64,000 nucleotides of DNA from Phoronis australis. Taxonomy: Eukaryota; Phoronida; Phoronidae. Both the position numbers and the translations under genes were made by a program. Below, piece after piece: positions 1 through 11,800 of the stretch. Location: positions 36,790 through 100,789 of the forward strand of contig NMRA01000736.1 in assembly GCA_002633005.1 (NCBI GenBank), written 5' to 3'. The notes under the pieces are model-generated. The model was given only the letters and a program-made list of their open reading frames with translations. It was not told where the DNA came from and did no database searches. How positions within the stretch are numbered: position 1 is the first letter of the stretch; each line of letters starts with the position of its first letter.

Positions 1-72
1 GGACAATAGCACAGCTAGTTTATCTTTCTGATCAAAGTAGGAAACTGGTTTTCAATTGCCATGCCATTGCAG

Positions 73-237
73 TCGATGGTGTTTGGAACGACTGGTCGAG
101 GTGGTCTGACTGTTCTGTTTCGTGTGGAGGAGGTATATGGAACAGATCCAGGGCGTGCTACGGTCCATTCTACAATGGAAATGATTGTGAGGGGGCAGCG
201 AGTGAGCAGCAAGTGTGCAATGAGAATCCTTGTCCGA
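73..237 (+). CDS. exon: thrombospondin type 1 repeat A
   Basis: A 165-nt exon, acceptor CAG at 70-72, donor GTAAGC at 238. The encoded domain starts with VWNDWSRWSDC, giving the spaced Trp motif, followed by CSVSCGGG, and contains six Cys, the full set for a TSP1 fold. It starts and ends in phase 1, so it can be duplicated or skipped without a frameshift. Confidence 0.92.
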
Positions 238-3200
238 GTAAGCTCTTTGTTTTGTGTAGGCCTAATTATATTTTGGCTTGCAAAAACAGTTTAAGAAATT
301 CAGAACATGCAGTATTGTTGCCGGTTAAACATAGTTTTGGAAAGTTTGCTGACTTGATTACTACATGTAAATGCAAAGGTCATTAGAGTGCCCTGAATCC
401 ATGATGAGTCGACATCACCATGATGAGAATTCGCACACTTCTCAAACTGAAACTCTAATAGGTCGCAGTTTTTGCATTCCAGTAGCCCCCTGTGCAAGTA
501 GATACACTGTACACATTTTCAGTTTAAAAATTTCGAAAATATAGACGGATTACGTGTTTTTGTTGAAATATGGACAGGGTTCATCCTGCACCAGCATAGA
601 GCGGGTAACTGTTTTTGTTATATTTCAGTTCCTGGGGAATGGCTAGAATGGGGCTCCTGGCAAGAGTGCAGTAAGACATGCGGTGGTGGTGTACAGATAA
701 GAACAAGAGAATGTAACCTGACTACCCATGGCATTCTCACTGCTCCTTGCCTCCATAACAGCACGCAGTCGATGCCCTGCAGTATTTACAGTTGTACTTT
801 GCGTGAGTAAGACTTTCGTCGTCACCGTTAGTGGAAGACTGAGGACTAATCTTGCACCGCAAATGTTAGCCTCAGCGGAAACGGAAATCCATGAGCTCAA
901 TTGGCTATCGCCAATGGCATGCGTCAAAGCGTGGAAATACGGTTAATAATTGAATGGGTACCCATTAAACAATTGAAGACGCAGTAGTTTCTTCAATAAA
1001 TCGCGAACGAGTTGTATTGAGTCGCAAGGTACATGTATTGCTTAGTTAACTTTCTTTGGCGGCAGACAATTGAAATCGTAGTTCTTCGCCTTTTGCGTTG
1101 AGGCGTAGCCGATCCATTGGTACATGGACACAGTGTTGACCAAAACATTTCTTTATGCCGTTAGGCATCTCTTACGCAAGTGAACAAGAAAATGTGCACT
1201 GTTCACTCGAGAATATCATGCGAGTTCCTAGTATTACCAACGGCTTGACGGTACTGTCATATATTGGAGTAAGCTACTCCCTACGTGTACTAATGGGCTT
1301 GGCCCAATGTGTATTGGATGAGATACATGTAAGTGTTGTCGCAACCAGCGTGCTTGTTTAGCATACTAGTTTCAAAGTAAAAAACGAACAATAGGTAAGG
1401 CTACGGAACAACATGACATTTTACAATTGAAAAGTCATAGCTGTCTTCGAATTTTTAAGACCGATGCATTATAAGAGAAATTGGCGGATAAGTTTTCTTC
1501 AGCAGTGCACCTAAGCCATGTGCATTAATTTGTAAATGAATTAGGAAGAGTTGGTCACAGTCTGGCTTAAGCTCGCACATGCGTTGGCATAATAGACCCC
1601 AAATGTTAGCGTAGGAGGTGCCTCATGGCTTGAAGTCTATGGTTTATAAACGTGATACGGAGTTTGAGAGAAAGCGGCCAAAAAGATGACGTTTGCCCAA
1701 ATTTACGCAGAATACTACCGAAACTTCCTGGAGGTAGGGCCATTTGCAATTAAGTACTGAGGGTGAGTCGCCCAGGGCCTCTCTATCATTAAAACTTTGA
1801 CTTGTTAAACTTGTTTAGGTTTGGTCAATCCCGATTAACTTCAGAATAGTTTCTTGAGTCGCTGATAGCAGTGTCTATGCTCTTGTTGCTAAGATTTACA
1901 TAGATCCTAAATAGCAGGGAATATTGTCAGTCCTATTGAGGGACGTTAAGTGACTTAAATAGTGTTCCCGTTTAACTCTGAGGAAACGCAATTTTAACAT
2001 TTTCAATCACAAACAATACTCTGCTATGAAGCAAAGGGTTCACGTGACGGTATATTATTGAGCAGAAAGCCCGGTTAATTGTTCACTTAAGCTTTTTTTT
2101 ATTAAGACTCCTGCGCGTATACTCGACTTTGCCATAAGCTCGGGCGTAGACACTAACATTTAGACTTTGGTACCGAAAAAACCGGGCTTGTCTGCGGAAG
2201 ACTCTGTTTCCATCATTTGACTGCTGTACTTTATGTCAGAAACAGCATGATAGCTCGGTAAACTAAAGTCCGTTTCTGTTGCCTTTAAAATGCAAAAACA
2301 TGATTTGCAAGCAAGTTCCGTGTGAAAAACATGTCTCAGAAACATATATAAGTCTCTGTGGCAAATCACAATTTTTAAACAAAAGCCGGAGGTCGTCATC
2401 CAGAAACAATCAGACATTTTAATCTTTGGGAATGCATTGCAGCTAGAACCTGTCGGGAGTGGTACGCGCGTGGTAAGACCGACAGCGGATACACCGAGAT
2501 CGACCCAGACATGGAGGGCCCTCTAAAGCCTTTTGCAGCCTATTGTGACATGTCAAATGACCAAGGCATTACCATTGTAGGTAAGAAATCATTTATGCCC
2601 ATACACTTATTGTATATACTGGCGTCTGCTTAGGCTACATAGTGAATGGGCAAAGGTCCAGAAGATGTGCACATTTCTACACTGAGTCAAGCGTGGTATT
2701 TGCAAGCCAGGAAGTGCTTCTTTAACGAAATCAAGAACAATGATCAGCTCTGGTTTGAAAATAGCAACGCATTGTTGTCGCTCTCGAATGATGCAAGAGG
2801 CAATTTGTTCCAGAACACAATCATGAGCAACCCATCGAGGTAAAAGAACACGAGGGAATGGGCGAGTTCGTTCTGAGCATTGCGTACAAGAACACTCTTG
2901 CTGGTTACCCTGGCATCAAACAGGTGGCAGCACTCGTCGACGCCTCCTTGGAGTGCAGCCAGTCGCTCCGATGGGACTGTCGTTCGGCTACCATGCACAA
3001 CAAGTTTGGTGCTGTTACTTTCTGGATGAATCGGGACCAAATTGAGCAGTTCTACTGGGCAGGTAATGCTAACAATTCCAAAGAAATTACGATGAAAACG
3101 AGCAAAGGTTAGTCTATTTTTCGCAGAGGAATGGTAAATTGCCGCCACTGCACTAGTTCACTAGAGTGAGCCACGCATGTTATGCTCGGCTATACAGTTA

Positions 3201-6200
3201 GTGGCACTTTTCAGTAGAAGATAAACTGCAACTTGTCCGCAGAAAGCAGAATTTGCTATATAAATTTCTGATATTAAACTCAGTGCTATGTGGAAAGAAT
3301 GTATAGTTCCAACGTGTCAATTCAGCCAATCAGGTCGATGCAACATGTAAATACAACAATAGCCTGCCATTTTAGCCCACTGACACTGGTTGTGAAGAAA
3401 TGGGCTTTGGGCACATGCCATGCAATATACCAGGGTAGACTCACGGTTAGAAAAAATTAGCCAGAATTTCCTGTTGTCATTTAAAATACACGACAATATC
3501 TCAGGTAATCTCACAAAGTCTTGATTTGTAGCAATATGGCCAGCGTACATGTAGGCCCAAGCCCTACTGAGCTCTACCCACGACGATGGACACTAAAAAT
3601 CCAAATGCCATCAAAATCATTGTCAATTGAGAATAATCGTGTTGCCGCTCTTAAAAAAGAACGTAAAACAACTTTACTACCACCCACGGTGCCTGTCTGA
3701 ATCGACCAAACAGCCGTATACTTGAGGCTTGGCGTGTCAGTGGGCTAGCGTAACCCATGGCTGGAATCAACGAGTTGAAATCGTTGATAGACCGCTATGT
3801 GTAACAGTGGTTTTTGCAACAGTGCCCTTTGTGTTTGCTTGGAAACTGTTTTAGTGAAACGTCATCGGAAACACTTGGGAAATAATCTGTTGTTATGGGG
3901 CGTGAAATTGGTTCTGCCGTATTTGCTTTGCGCTTATGGGACTAGACAACAGTACATGTATCTATGGTGGTCGTGGCCAGTCTGCTCTTGTCGAAACTAT
4001 CCATTCTTGAGGTAAAAAACGACAATTAAAGTGCGCGAATAAACCGATTTTTATTTTAAAAAGCTTAATTAGCGTCACGTCATTTACGCCAAATGATTCC
4101 ACCAGTAAGGAAAACGCGGCGTACAGTAATTATTGCAACACATAGTATAGAATGTCAAGGCCAATTGTAGGCGGAAACAAGGCAACTGGGGGCTGCGCAT
4201 GCTCACTGACTGGTGACTGTTACGGCGGCCATTTATGCAACTGTGACGCCAACGACGAAATTTGGCGTTTTGACGAGGGGAACATCACTTCAAAGAAAGA
4301 CTTGCCCGTGACGACTGTCCTTGCCGGAGACACGGGTAATGCAATTAATGTTTATCCTGTAATTCGCAGTTTTTCTATTTTACGAATCTTTTCGTACATG
4401 CCTTGACTGACAACTCGTAGTATGTATACTGGGTATAAAACGAATCGATGGCGCCATTCTAGCCATGTGCACGACCTGTCAAATGTCACCACTTCATACG
4501 GCATATTTTATAATTCAATATTTGATGGCTGAACAAGAATAGCTCGACTCTCTAGAGCCTCCTCCATTCTGTGCGCAATTGTTCATGCTTGGTTCAAAAG
4601 CCCACCTCTTTTCATGGTGAGCACACCGTGGTTTGACATCAACGTTAATGGTATCACGCATGCGTTATTTGATTAGTCCTGCTTCTTGTTTTAGGTGATC
4701 CGACTGAAGCAGGGAAAATCACTGTTGGTCGTTTGATTTGCTCGGGAGATATCCTGTTGTAGTTACGACAAAACGCGTAATTATTCTGCACCCCATACGT
4801 ATGAATCAGTTGTTTCCCCTTGTCACTACTTTCTTATCCTATATCATTGAGCAGGAAACGTCCCAATATCCCTGACCTAGAAATGAACTTAAACACATCG
4901 CCCCCTTGTGTTTAAGCTACCAAATACGCTAATATGCCTGCATATTCCTGACCCTATGTTTTCATACACCGGAACCGGATGTGCCTTCGTGCCACTGACC
5001 CAATTTCCTTTTCACTAACCGGTGTTGTGTTCTCATGCCATTGATACGGAGATGTCTTCGTACCATTGACCCAGTTGTCTTTCCATATCGCTGTCCCAGC
5101 GATGTCCTCATACCTTGAACCATGTGTCATCATACTAATGATGCAAATATGTCTCCGTATAATTGACGTCCTGTTTGCCCGTTCAAATCTGGGCTAAGGT
5201 GCGTCTTCCAACCTTTGAATCAAGCCTGATGCATCAACTTGCCCATAAGTTTGTTAGTGGGGGACAAGTGAGCAGTTTGTAAACGGCGGGGACTTTTTCT
5301 TGCAAATCCACTGGCGCACATCCAACCATGTGCACGTTCCGTAGATGTTAAACATACCCAAGTTAAACTAAAGAGATTACGTGCTTCGCTTTTAATGCAT
5401 GACGATATCTAGCAAAGATCTACGTGGTCTCACTTTTTCCTAAAACAACTTGCTCTACGGTATGCAGCCCTGTCTTAGTCCTTACCGATACGCACTTGAT
5501 AATGTAGAAACCACTTACGATCGCACCATAACTCTTGGCCTATTATAGCAAAGTCTTTGGAAAAGTATTGCTCATAACAATGATTAGAGCTTTGTAGATG
5601 AATATTAATAAGTGAACTTCTGTCAGAATTTAGATGTTCCCTGGTTCGGGTTTTCAAATGGCGAACAATGTCGCCTATATATGTGGAACCACATCGAGCA
5701 CAGATACATGTAAATGTGTATACTACCGTAGACCCATAGGAAGTTTGTCTTTAGGGTTAAATAAATTAGACCGTATTAGACAGTCGAATGTTAATACAAC
5801 TCTTTAAGTTAATGAAATTTTTCGAGTTTTCGTTGAGTAATCCTGGCGTAAAAACCAACAGAGTATTGTAAAATACTTGCAGTTAGTATTGTCTACAGGA
5901 CAAATATCATCAGGGTTACGTTGTAGTCTTGCTTTCAATACCATATATTGGCTAGTTTAAAGGGATAGACATAATTTTGCAAATTTGATGTAAGTTCTTT
6001 AATCAAATCTAGCCTAGGTGTTTTTGATGCGATATACCCAATCTATTAGAGTTTTAACGCGACCCGCGTTATAAACAAAGGATGTGAAGCTATGGGCCCA
6101 GCAAGGTGACCGCTGTTTTGGCTACTGAGGATGGTGTTTCAATAAACGCCGATACCTGTCAAGCGGATTTAAATCCATCGTTGTTTTTCTCAACATATGC

Positions 6201-6528
6201 TGTTACTTGCTACATGTACGTGTATCATGGAGAAACACGACAGCACATGACGTCATTTTGTCCAATGTATTTCGACGGTACTAATTAGTTTTAATTACTT
6301 TATGCTTTGAGAACTACTGTAGTAATAACTGCGTTTATAACCTCTGTTTTGCGTTGAGAGTGATAAATATTGACCGTTTGTGCAACAAATGTTACGAAAC
6401 AGTTAACAACATCCATGAGTTGTAAGGCAAATATCATTAACCCCTTCCGTCTTTTTCCAGGTGGTTATCCGGAAGAGGAAGGGAAATTGACTATAGGACC
6501 CCTCATCTGCAAGGGGGTGCTCAACTAA
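73..6528 (+). CDS. TSP1 / neurexin-type fibrinogen-like domain protein, 3' part of a multi-exon gene
   Basis: Exons visible at 73-237, 629-802, 2443-2580, 2814-3107 and 4171-4335, followed by one of two last exons (4695-4762 or 6461-6528). Every junction has AG/GT borders and every intron is phase 1, so reading continues without a break. The first two exons each encode a thrombospondin type 1 repeat; the next three plus the last exon encode a fibrinogen-C-like module of the kind in CNTNAP/neurexin IV proteins. From family knowledge such proteins are secreted or surface-bound adhesion or matrix molecules; several invertebrate matrix proteins mix these modules. The 5' end, and any signal peptide or further repeats, lies before the window. 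No membrane segment follows the module, since both last exons stop directly after it. The exact role is unknown to me. Confidence 0.85.
629..802 (+). CDS. exon: thrombospondin type 1 repeat B
   Basis: A 174-nt exon after a pyrimidine-rich acceptor (TTTCAG at 623-628), donor GTGAGT at 803. It encodes WLEWGSWQEC followed by CSKTCGGG, with six Cys in TSP1 spacing and an N-glycosylation-type site (NST) near the end. It is phase 1 on both sides and reads on from repeat A. Confidence 0.92.
803..2442. other. intron without recognisable content
   Basis: This is the 1.6-kb intron between the second TSP1 exon and the fibrinogen-like module. I see short open frames only, with no protein motif, plus scattered copies of the TACATGTA palindrome. 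Confidence 0.6.
2443..2580 (+). CDS. exon: fibrinogen-like module, part 1
   Basis: A 138-nt exon with acceptor TTGCAG ending at 2442 and donor GTAAGA at 2581. The product has the typical opening of a CNTNAP fibrinogen-like domain: Cys, GKTDSGYTEIDPD, then AYCDM and GITIV. It is phase 1 on both sides. Confidence 0.88.
2814..3107 (+). CDS. exon: fibrinogen-like module, part 2
   Basis: A 294-nt exon whose acceptor CAG ends at 2813. The previous exon leaves one base, so the join reads GITIV then EHNHEQPIEV, as in CNTNAP proteins. Further on are the helical stretch ending VAALVDASLEC, the second Cys in WDC, and the FWMNRDQIEQFYWAG segment that corresponds to the WWVSRDG..YWGG core of the family. 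The donor GTTAGT is at 3108; a GTAATG inside the exon at 3063 could act as an alternative donor. Confidence 0.88.
3108..4170. other. intron with one copy of a dispersed repeat
   Basis: No coding signal is seen. Positions 3470-3532 resemble the complement of 35036-35098 and, over a shorter stretch, 30584-30617, which suggests an old dispersed repeat. Confidence 0.5.
4171..4335 (+). CDS. exon: Cys-rich end of fibrinogen-like module
   Basis: A 165-nt exon, acceptor TTGTAG ending at 4170, donor GTAATG at 4336. It encodes CACSLTGDC, LCNCDANDEIWRFDEG, LPVTTVLAGDT, matching the family pattern KCACGMTNSC..CNCDKNDAEWREDSG..LPV..L.FGDT. This is the most diagnostic part of the module. Confidence 0.92.
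4695..4762 (+). CDS. alternative last exon 1
   Basis: After acceptor TTTTAG (ending 4694) the frame completes the GDT motif and reads DPTEAGKITVGRLICSGDILL, then stop TAG at 4760-4762. It matches the family's closing segment (GPLRC), with Arg in place of the usual Pro. It has the same length (68 nt), phase and stop position as the exon at 6461, so the two look like tandem duplicates used as alternative 3' ends. Confidence 0.8.
4763..6460. other. spacer between the two last exons, with degenerate repeats
   Basis: This stretch holds no gene. It contains a degraded tandem repeat (about 4968-5175) and, at 5375-5435, a segment resembling 56742-56805. An AATAAA-like hexamer at about 5761 could serve as a poly(A) signal for the upstream last exon, though it lies 1 kb away. 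Confidence 0.5.
4968..5175. repeat. degenerate tandem repeat, about five units
   Basis: Variants of a phrase of the type GATGTCTTCGTACCATTGAC recur at irregular spacing of roughly 30-60 bases (gatgtgccttcgtgccactgac, then tgtgttctcatgccattgat, gatgtcttcgtaccattgac, gatgtcctcataccttgaac, tatgtctccgtataattgac). Units are strongly diverged. Confidence 0.55.
6461..6528 (+). CDS. alternative last exon 2
   Basis: It follows a strong pyrimidine-rich acceptor (CTTTTTCCAG, ending 6460). The frame from exon 4171-4335 gives GYPEEEGKLTIGPLICKGVLN and stop TAA (6526-6528). It keeps the GPL.C signature better than the exon at 4695 and has the same 68-nt length and phase. Confidence 0.82.
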
Positions 6529-8195
6529 TCGTTATATTTACGACAAAAAGTTCAAGGTTAGATGAGTCGACGCACGGATTTGTAAATTATCCTGACAACG
6601 TACGTAACAGAAAACAATACTAGGAATACTATTAATAACACATTTTCCCGACTTCTAAATTTATACCTCCAAATTGTATTACGCTAATCATGAGGGTGGC
6701 CCAAAATTGTCATTACACTGGAGGCGACAGAAGGTTAGACGTCCTACCATTGTTTACGACATATTCCTAGTTCAACGCTCTTATACAGTGTACCATTATT
6801 TGACGACGAGGTCAGTGGATTTTATTCCCTCGGATGGCTACATCTCATTTTCAGTGAACTTCTTTTGGCTAGAAATCGTTCTCTAGAAACATACGTATTT
6901 TGAAAAACATTTCCACGCCGCGTGACTATTCTCAATAATTACACCGCAGTTTGTTTTGAATACGTACATGTAGATGACGCATAACTAGTTCTGTATGGTT
7001 GTTGTATTTGGAAACGAAAGTTAACGACTGGAAAGCAGTGATGCACATTGTCACAGTGATTGGATAAATTAACGAATGATAAATTTATAGTTGTTGCAAT
7101 CAATGTGTTAGACTTTTTCATTTTCTTTACAAAAGCAGGTTCACATAGCCAATGACTCTATAACAAAGGAATTGAACTTCCGGGTCTCTTACAAACCTGT
7201 AGAGTTCTGTCGACAATTTAGCTTCGCCCAATGACCAAATTACACTTCCGGTAATTTCTGCGATCGGCCGAGCACTACCGAGCGGTTTATGGTTTCCGCG
7301 ATTTTTGTAAAAATCAACATTCATTCATACATAAGACTTGTGGATCGAATCTGAAATAAACTTAAGATATAAGCAATGGCGTAATTCGGCGACAGTTTAT
7401 GCATGTAGTTGCAAGCTTATCAGGTAGCGGCTACGCTTTCTTGCATCAGTGCAGAAGTCGCTGAATGATGCTTGCATTCGGCTTCGCTGTGTATTTCACA
7501 CCTCGAAAATCCCGGACCCGGGGATCCAGGTCATCTGCACGTCAAATACGGATGTACATGTAAATGTACAAGACATTAGTTATGGAAACCAGAAACAACA
7601 CGATACTCGGCTAGTAAACTGAGAGTTCGGTCTCCTGTATAAGACCGGCCCAGTGAATTACGATCAGACCCTAGAGTGTCTCCGAGAAAATTCACAAAGT
7701 TCACAATTTTGCGAACTTGAGTTGTACAAGGGATCAAATTGGTTTCTAGAGTTGCATAAGAAAGGAAACCAAGAGACAGGGTTGGAGATCTATTTCGACA
7801 TGAAAGTGTTTCTAAGTAGCAACATAAAATCATGGTTAAATCCCATCCCTGAGCTCGGTCATTTCTCGAAAAACCTCGAAGCACAATTCTTTCATTATTT
7901 CTTTCAAAGTGTCGTTCGAAAATTCTCCATGTTTCTGTTCTGTATTTTATTTACACCACGTCCATGTTGTACCAACCCTCTACATGTACATGTATAAAAC
8001 CACTTAAACTAGTCCAGTGGAATGACATACAGACTCCGCCCACAGTTAATCACGTGATTCTGAGCTTAAAGTGTACACAACATGACTCTAGTACCTCAAA
8101 ATAAATTTTATTATTATATCTTATTTGATTTCAGTGCCTTTAGTGCACAGCTCATAAAGAAACACGCAAAAAATGAAAAAATAATAATTATGTAC
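6529..8195. other. intergenic, nothing recognised
   Basis: Short open frames on both strands, for example 7653-7997 (+, 114 codons) and its antisense 7576-7884, have no motif I know and no supporting splice context. Several TACATGTA copies are present. Confidence 0.5.
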
Positions 8196-8196
8196 A

Positions 8197-8872
8197 ACGT
8201 CATGGGTTGAACCCAAGTCGTTCGCCATACTGTTCGGATCAGAGACAAAGTGTATAGAGTGAAGAGAAAGCAAAGTACATTTAGCGTCGAGAAGGTTTGT
8301 AGAGGGATCAAAAGATGTGTTTCCGGAGGCTGCAGCAACAGCAGCCAGGCGGAGAACGTCTCGGTGTTCCGGAGGACACCAAAGTTGCGCAGAAGTGGCA
8401 TCGCTTCGTGCGCCGAACGAGAGTGTGGGACGTCATCGTGGACCAAGCGATTCGGTCCGGGGCCACTCTGTGTTCTGCCCACTTTGAGGACTCGTGTTTC
8501 GACTCCAGTCACAGGAGACGTTACGATGAAGGCCTGGTTCAATAAAGGACATTATTTATCATTCAGAAACATCAGCTCTTAATTCAGGATCGTCTGTGAT
8601 GACTGGGTTGACTCGCTGAGCCCGAGGCCGCTTCTCTCGCGGAAGGATCTAGTTCGTAAGGCTCAAAGTAGAAAAGTACGCAGCCGGAAGCAAATTAAAC
8701 TTGTTCTCGCTTTCGTGCAACCCCATTTCCTCATCCTGGCCACTATTGCCGTACGTTACTTCATAGTATTTGTTCAATTGTTGCTCATAATCGTCGTCGC
8801 TTTCAAATTCCCTGCTCTCCGCTATTGTTCAATGCTAGTCACTGATCTCTTGTGTTCAACCCATGACGTCAC
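8197..8872 (+). mobile_element. possible MITE-like element carrying a THAP relic
   Basis: The 16-base stretch at about 8199-8214 reading ACGTCATGGGTTGAAC recurs in inverted orientation at about 8856-8871. Between them lies the broken THAP sequence. Outside this core the flanks do not match, so the element boundaries are uncertain. Confidence 0.35.
8316..8545 (+). pseudogene. THAP-domain relic, frameshifted
   Basis: Starting at 8316 the frame gives CVSGGCSNSS...NVSVFR, the beginning of a THAP zinc finger (Cys-x4-Cys here). The reading then continues only one frame over, as EDTKVAQKWHRFVRRTRVWD and ATLCSAHFEDSCFD, which holds the conserved Trp and the C-x2-H pair. A one-base loss near 8375 explains the break. 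THAP domains bind DNA in P-element-type transposases and in host regulators. With no further domain and inverted repeats around it, this is probably a transposon fragment. Confidence 0.7.
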
Positions 8873-11800
8873 AAGGCGGCAAATGTGAAAATTGGCAAAA
8901 TTGAAAGAAAAATCAAAATTTCGACCTAATTACACAAAATAAACATGGATCTAGCTAAATTTTACGTCATACATTTAGTCTGTGGCCACCGGTAATTCAA
9001 AATGTGCAAAAATCCATGGTGTGTACTGTTTAAGGTCGTTCAAACTGAGGGATATTACTACATTTCTGCATTGCGCAATACCCAAATTCATTATATGTTG
9101 AAATGACAAATACCCTACTCGACTGGCTGAAAATTACTAGCTATAGCAGTCAAGAAATTCCGTAGAATTCCGATGTGATGCCGAATGTGCACTTCTCGAT
9201 CACTGGCGTGCGTCATGATTGCTGATTTCTCGCGTTGAGATTTTGGAGTTTATTTCAATTCTTGAACAGCGATTTCTCGGAGGTACGTGAATGGATTTCT
9301 ATGAAAGTTCGAATACCTGGTATTTGATATCTTCTAAAGATAACACTTTCACAAAAGCTCGATTTAAATCCTATTTTTTTCAGAACAGAGCCTTCAAAAT
9401 CAATAGTACGGACGTTTTTGCTCAAAAAGTCTAAAAGTGAAAAATTAAAAACCTAAGACTCGTTTCAAAAATCTGAGACACAGTTCCCTCGAGAATGCCG
9501 CTATCAACATGTTTACCAAAGACCAGTATGATTGAAGGCACAATATTTTTAAAACCTTTGCATATTTTGTGAATTAATGAAGATAAGGAAATAAGAATAC
9601 TAAATTTTGTTAGAGAAATTCATTCACTTTTCAGAAAATATATACTTTTGTAGAGATTAGAGCTAAACGAGTTTAAGATATTTGCACATCAGTACAACTT
9701 GGTAAACAAGGTTTGCAGTTGCCTTAAGACGTATTTCAGTGCAAAAGGTCAAAGCACGATGACTATGAAACGTGGACGGCGCTGAAAGGAAATTGACGGT
9801 AGCAGACATCAACGGCGACCCTGAATAAGTCAACAGAAATTCAAAAAAAAAAACGGCCGCCATGGCGTCATTGTTCAATTTCACCTAGACTAATAGAACT
9901 AGATTTTTACAAGAAACATGATTCGTGCCAATTTCATGTTGGTCGGACAGAAAATGCGCGCATGCACAGTTCAAACAGAAACAGAAACAGAAACAGAAAC
10001 AGAAAGAAAAAGAAACTCACTTGGCAAAAATTCTTTTCAGAATTGGAAAGACCTGACTGCACACACCAATGGCAATTCTTATAGTTTCGACATGTAACAT
10101 ATTTTGGGTAACAGTTCTTTAAAACATGTTTTGTATGTTTTGCTGAGATGCATTAGGTGCGATCATTATTCATTTCTCTTCTGGGGACGGAAATGAGCCT
10201 TGTGATCTGTTCGGAGATCCGCAACTAATGCACCGATAATGACACAATGTGATTTACATTTCCTCAGTGGCTTAAACCCAAATCATTAGGCTTATTATTT
10301 AACCAGGAACGAATGAACAACAGACTGGGCAGTGTTTTATCAAAATCTCCAATGTTGATGGATTTCAGTAGGATGTTGGCAAACCCAAAAAAGAATTCAA
10401 GAAAAAAATATTCGGTTGCCATGGCAGCGCCAAAAATTACGTAACATTGGTACGTCCACGAGATACGTTATAAGTCATTAAACTGTTGACATTTTTCTGA
10501 TCTGTTTTATCTGAATTAGAAAAAAAACAAGGATCTTCACTGAAAACTCAAGAAGCAAATTCAAAACTTCTTGACAATGATATTTTATACGGTATTGAAA
10601 ATTGGAAAAAAAAATCGGGACGGGAAAAACAGTTTTTCAGAAATCATATTTTTTCAGTTGAGATTTTGAAAAAATGTTTCTGTAGTTTTTTAGATACACA
10701 TGTAAAGATAATGCATGCCAAATTTTATAAGTATAGCTCAAACAGCTTTATATTTACAACTTTTCTTAGCACCAAAATTCACATTTAGAGAAACCAAGAA
10801 AGAAAGCTAGCAAATAGAATGCATTTTTCGTTGTCATATCCTGTTATGTATGATAAAAACACAGTTTTAATGTCATTTTTAACAGAATTTAGTCAATGTT
10901 CATCCTAGCACCAAATGTGTTTTCTTTCTGGTCTTCCTGCTGTGTCAATTTGCAATTTTTGGTGGCCAACCTAGCTTCACGATTTCTGCTGTCTCCATGG
11001 ACTTGCTAGAACTAGTGAGTTTTTTCCACTAAATTTTGGCGATAACTCTCAATCCGCTCATCAGTGTTGTAGCAACCATTTTCTGCCAAAACACATGAAG
11101 GCAATACTTCGCATTCCAAGACAAGTCTGATTACAGTTCCAACACCGTAGTGACACAAAAATCCGCGTTTGTGCCAAGTGCAAGCGAACGACACCGCTAT
11201 CAAACTTTGAAAGAAATGCAGGAACTCAGTGTTATGACCATGTGTTATCAATTGATTTACCTCAAACTGTGCCACTGAAGAAGCATACAATCGAAAGTCA
11301 CGATCAACAGAGGTCAAGACTATTTCCTGTGAAAAGCCAGTATATTTCTCAGTTTTAATAAATGTCCAGGTTTCTTAAGAGCACCTACTAGGCCATAACA
11401 AATTATGTTGTTATTCTACTGGAACAGCATCCGGTCCTCTGGTCAACAAAACACCAGTGTCTGCGATGTCGACTTCCTCACCACTCAGCTGATTGTTATT
11501 GTGGCTATGAACGTAAACATTAGTCACTTTTTCCTGGAACCAGAGTCTGGAACATTTCCCTCACAGTCAGACAAAATTTAGCTTGAACTATCCTTCGACA
11601 ATTACCATTCGTTATCACCAGCGACACTGGCCGAGTTATTACACTCGTTGACTTGCGCCTTTTTGAATGCCAAATTTTGCCTCTCGTGGTTTGAAAGCTA
11701 TTATTTCGTGCTCCCCTTCACTAATTTACCCAAAAGTTCCCTGCACCGCTAGTTCTATTTACCCTATTTTCAACCCGTGTTGCATCGAAAAAGCAATAAA

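Noticed and set aside
5180-5210. GTTCAAATC resembling a tRNA box B
   Set aside because: No box A at the right distance and no cloverleaf.
7576-7997. Overlapping frames of 102 and 114 codons on opposite strands
   Set aside because: They mirror each other, carry no domain, and stop in low-complexity sequence.
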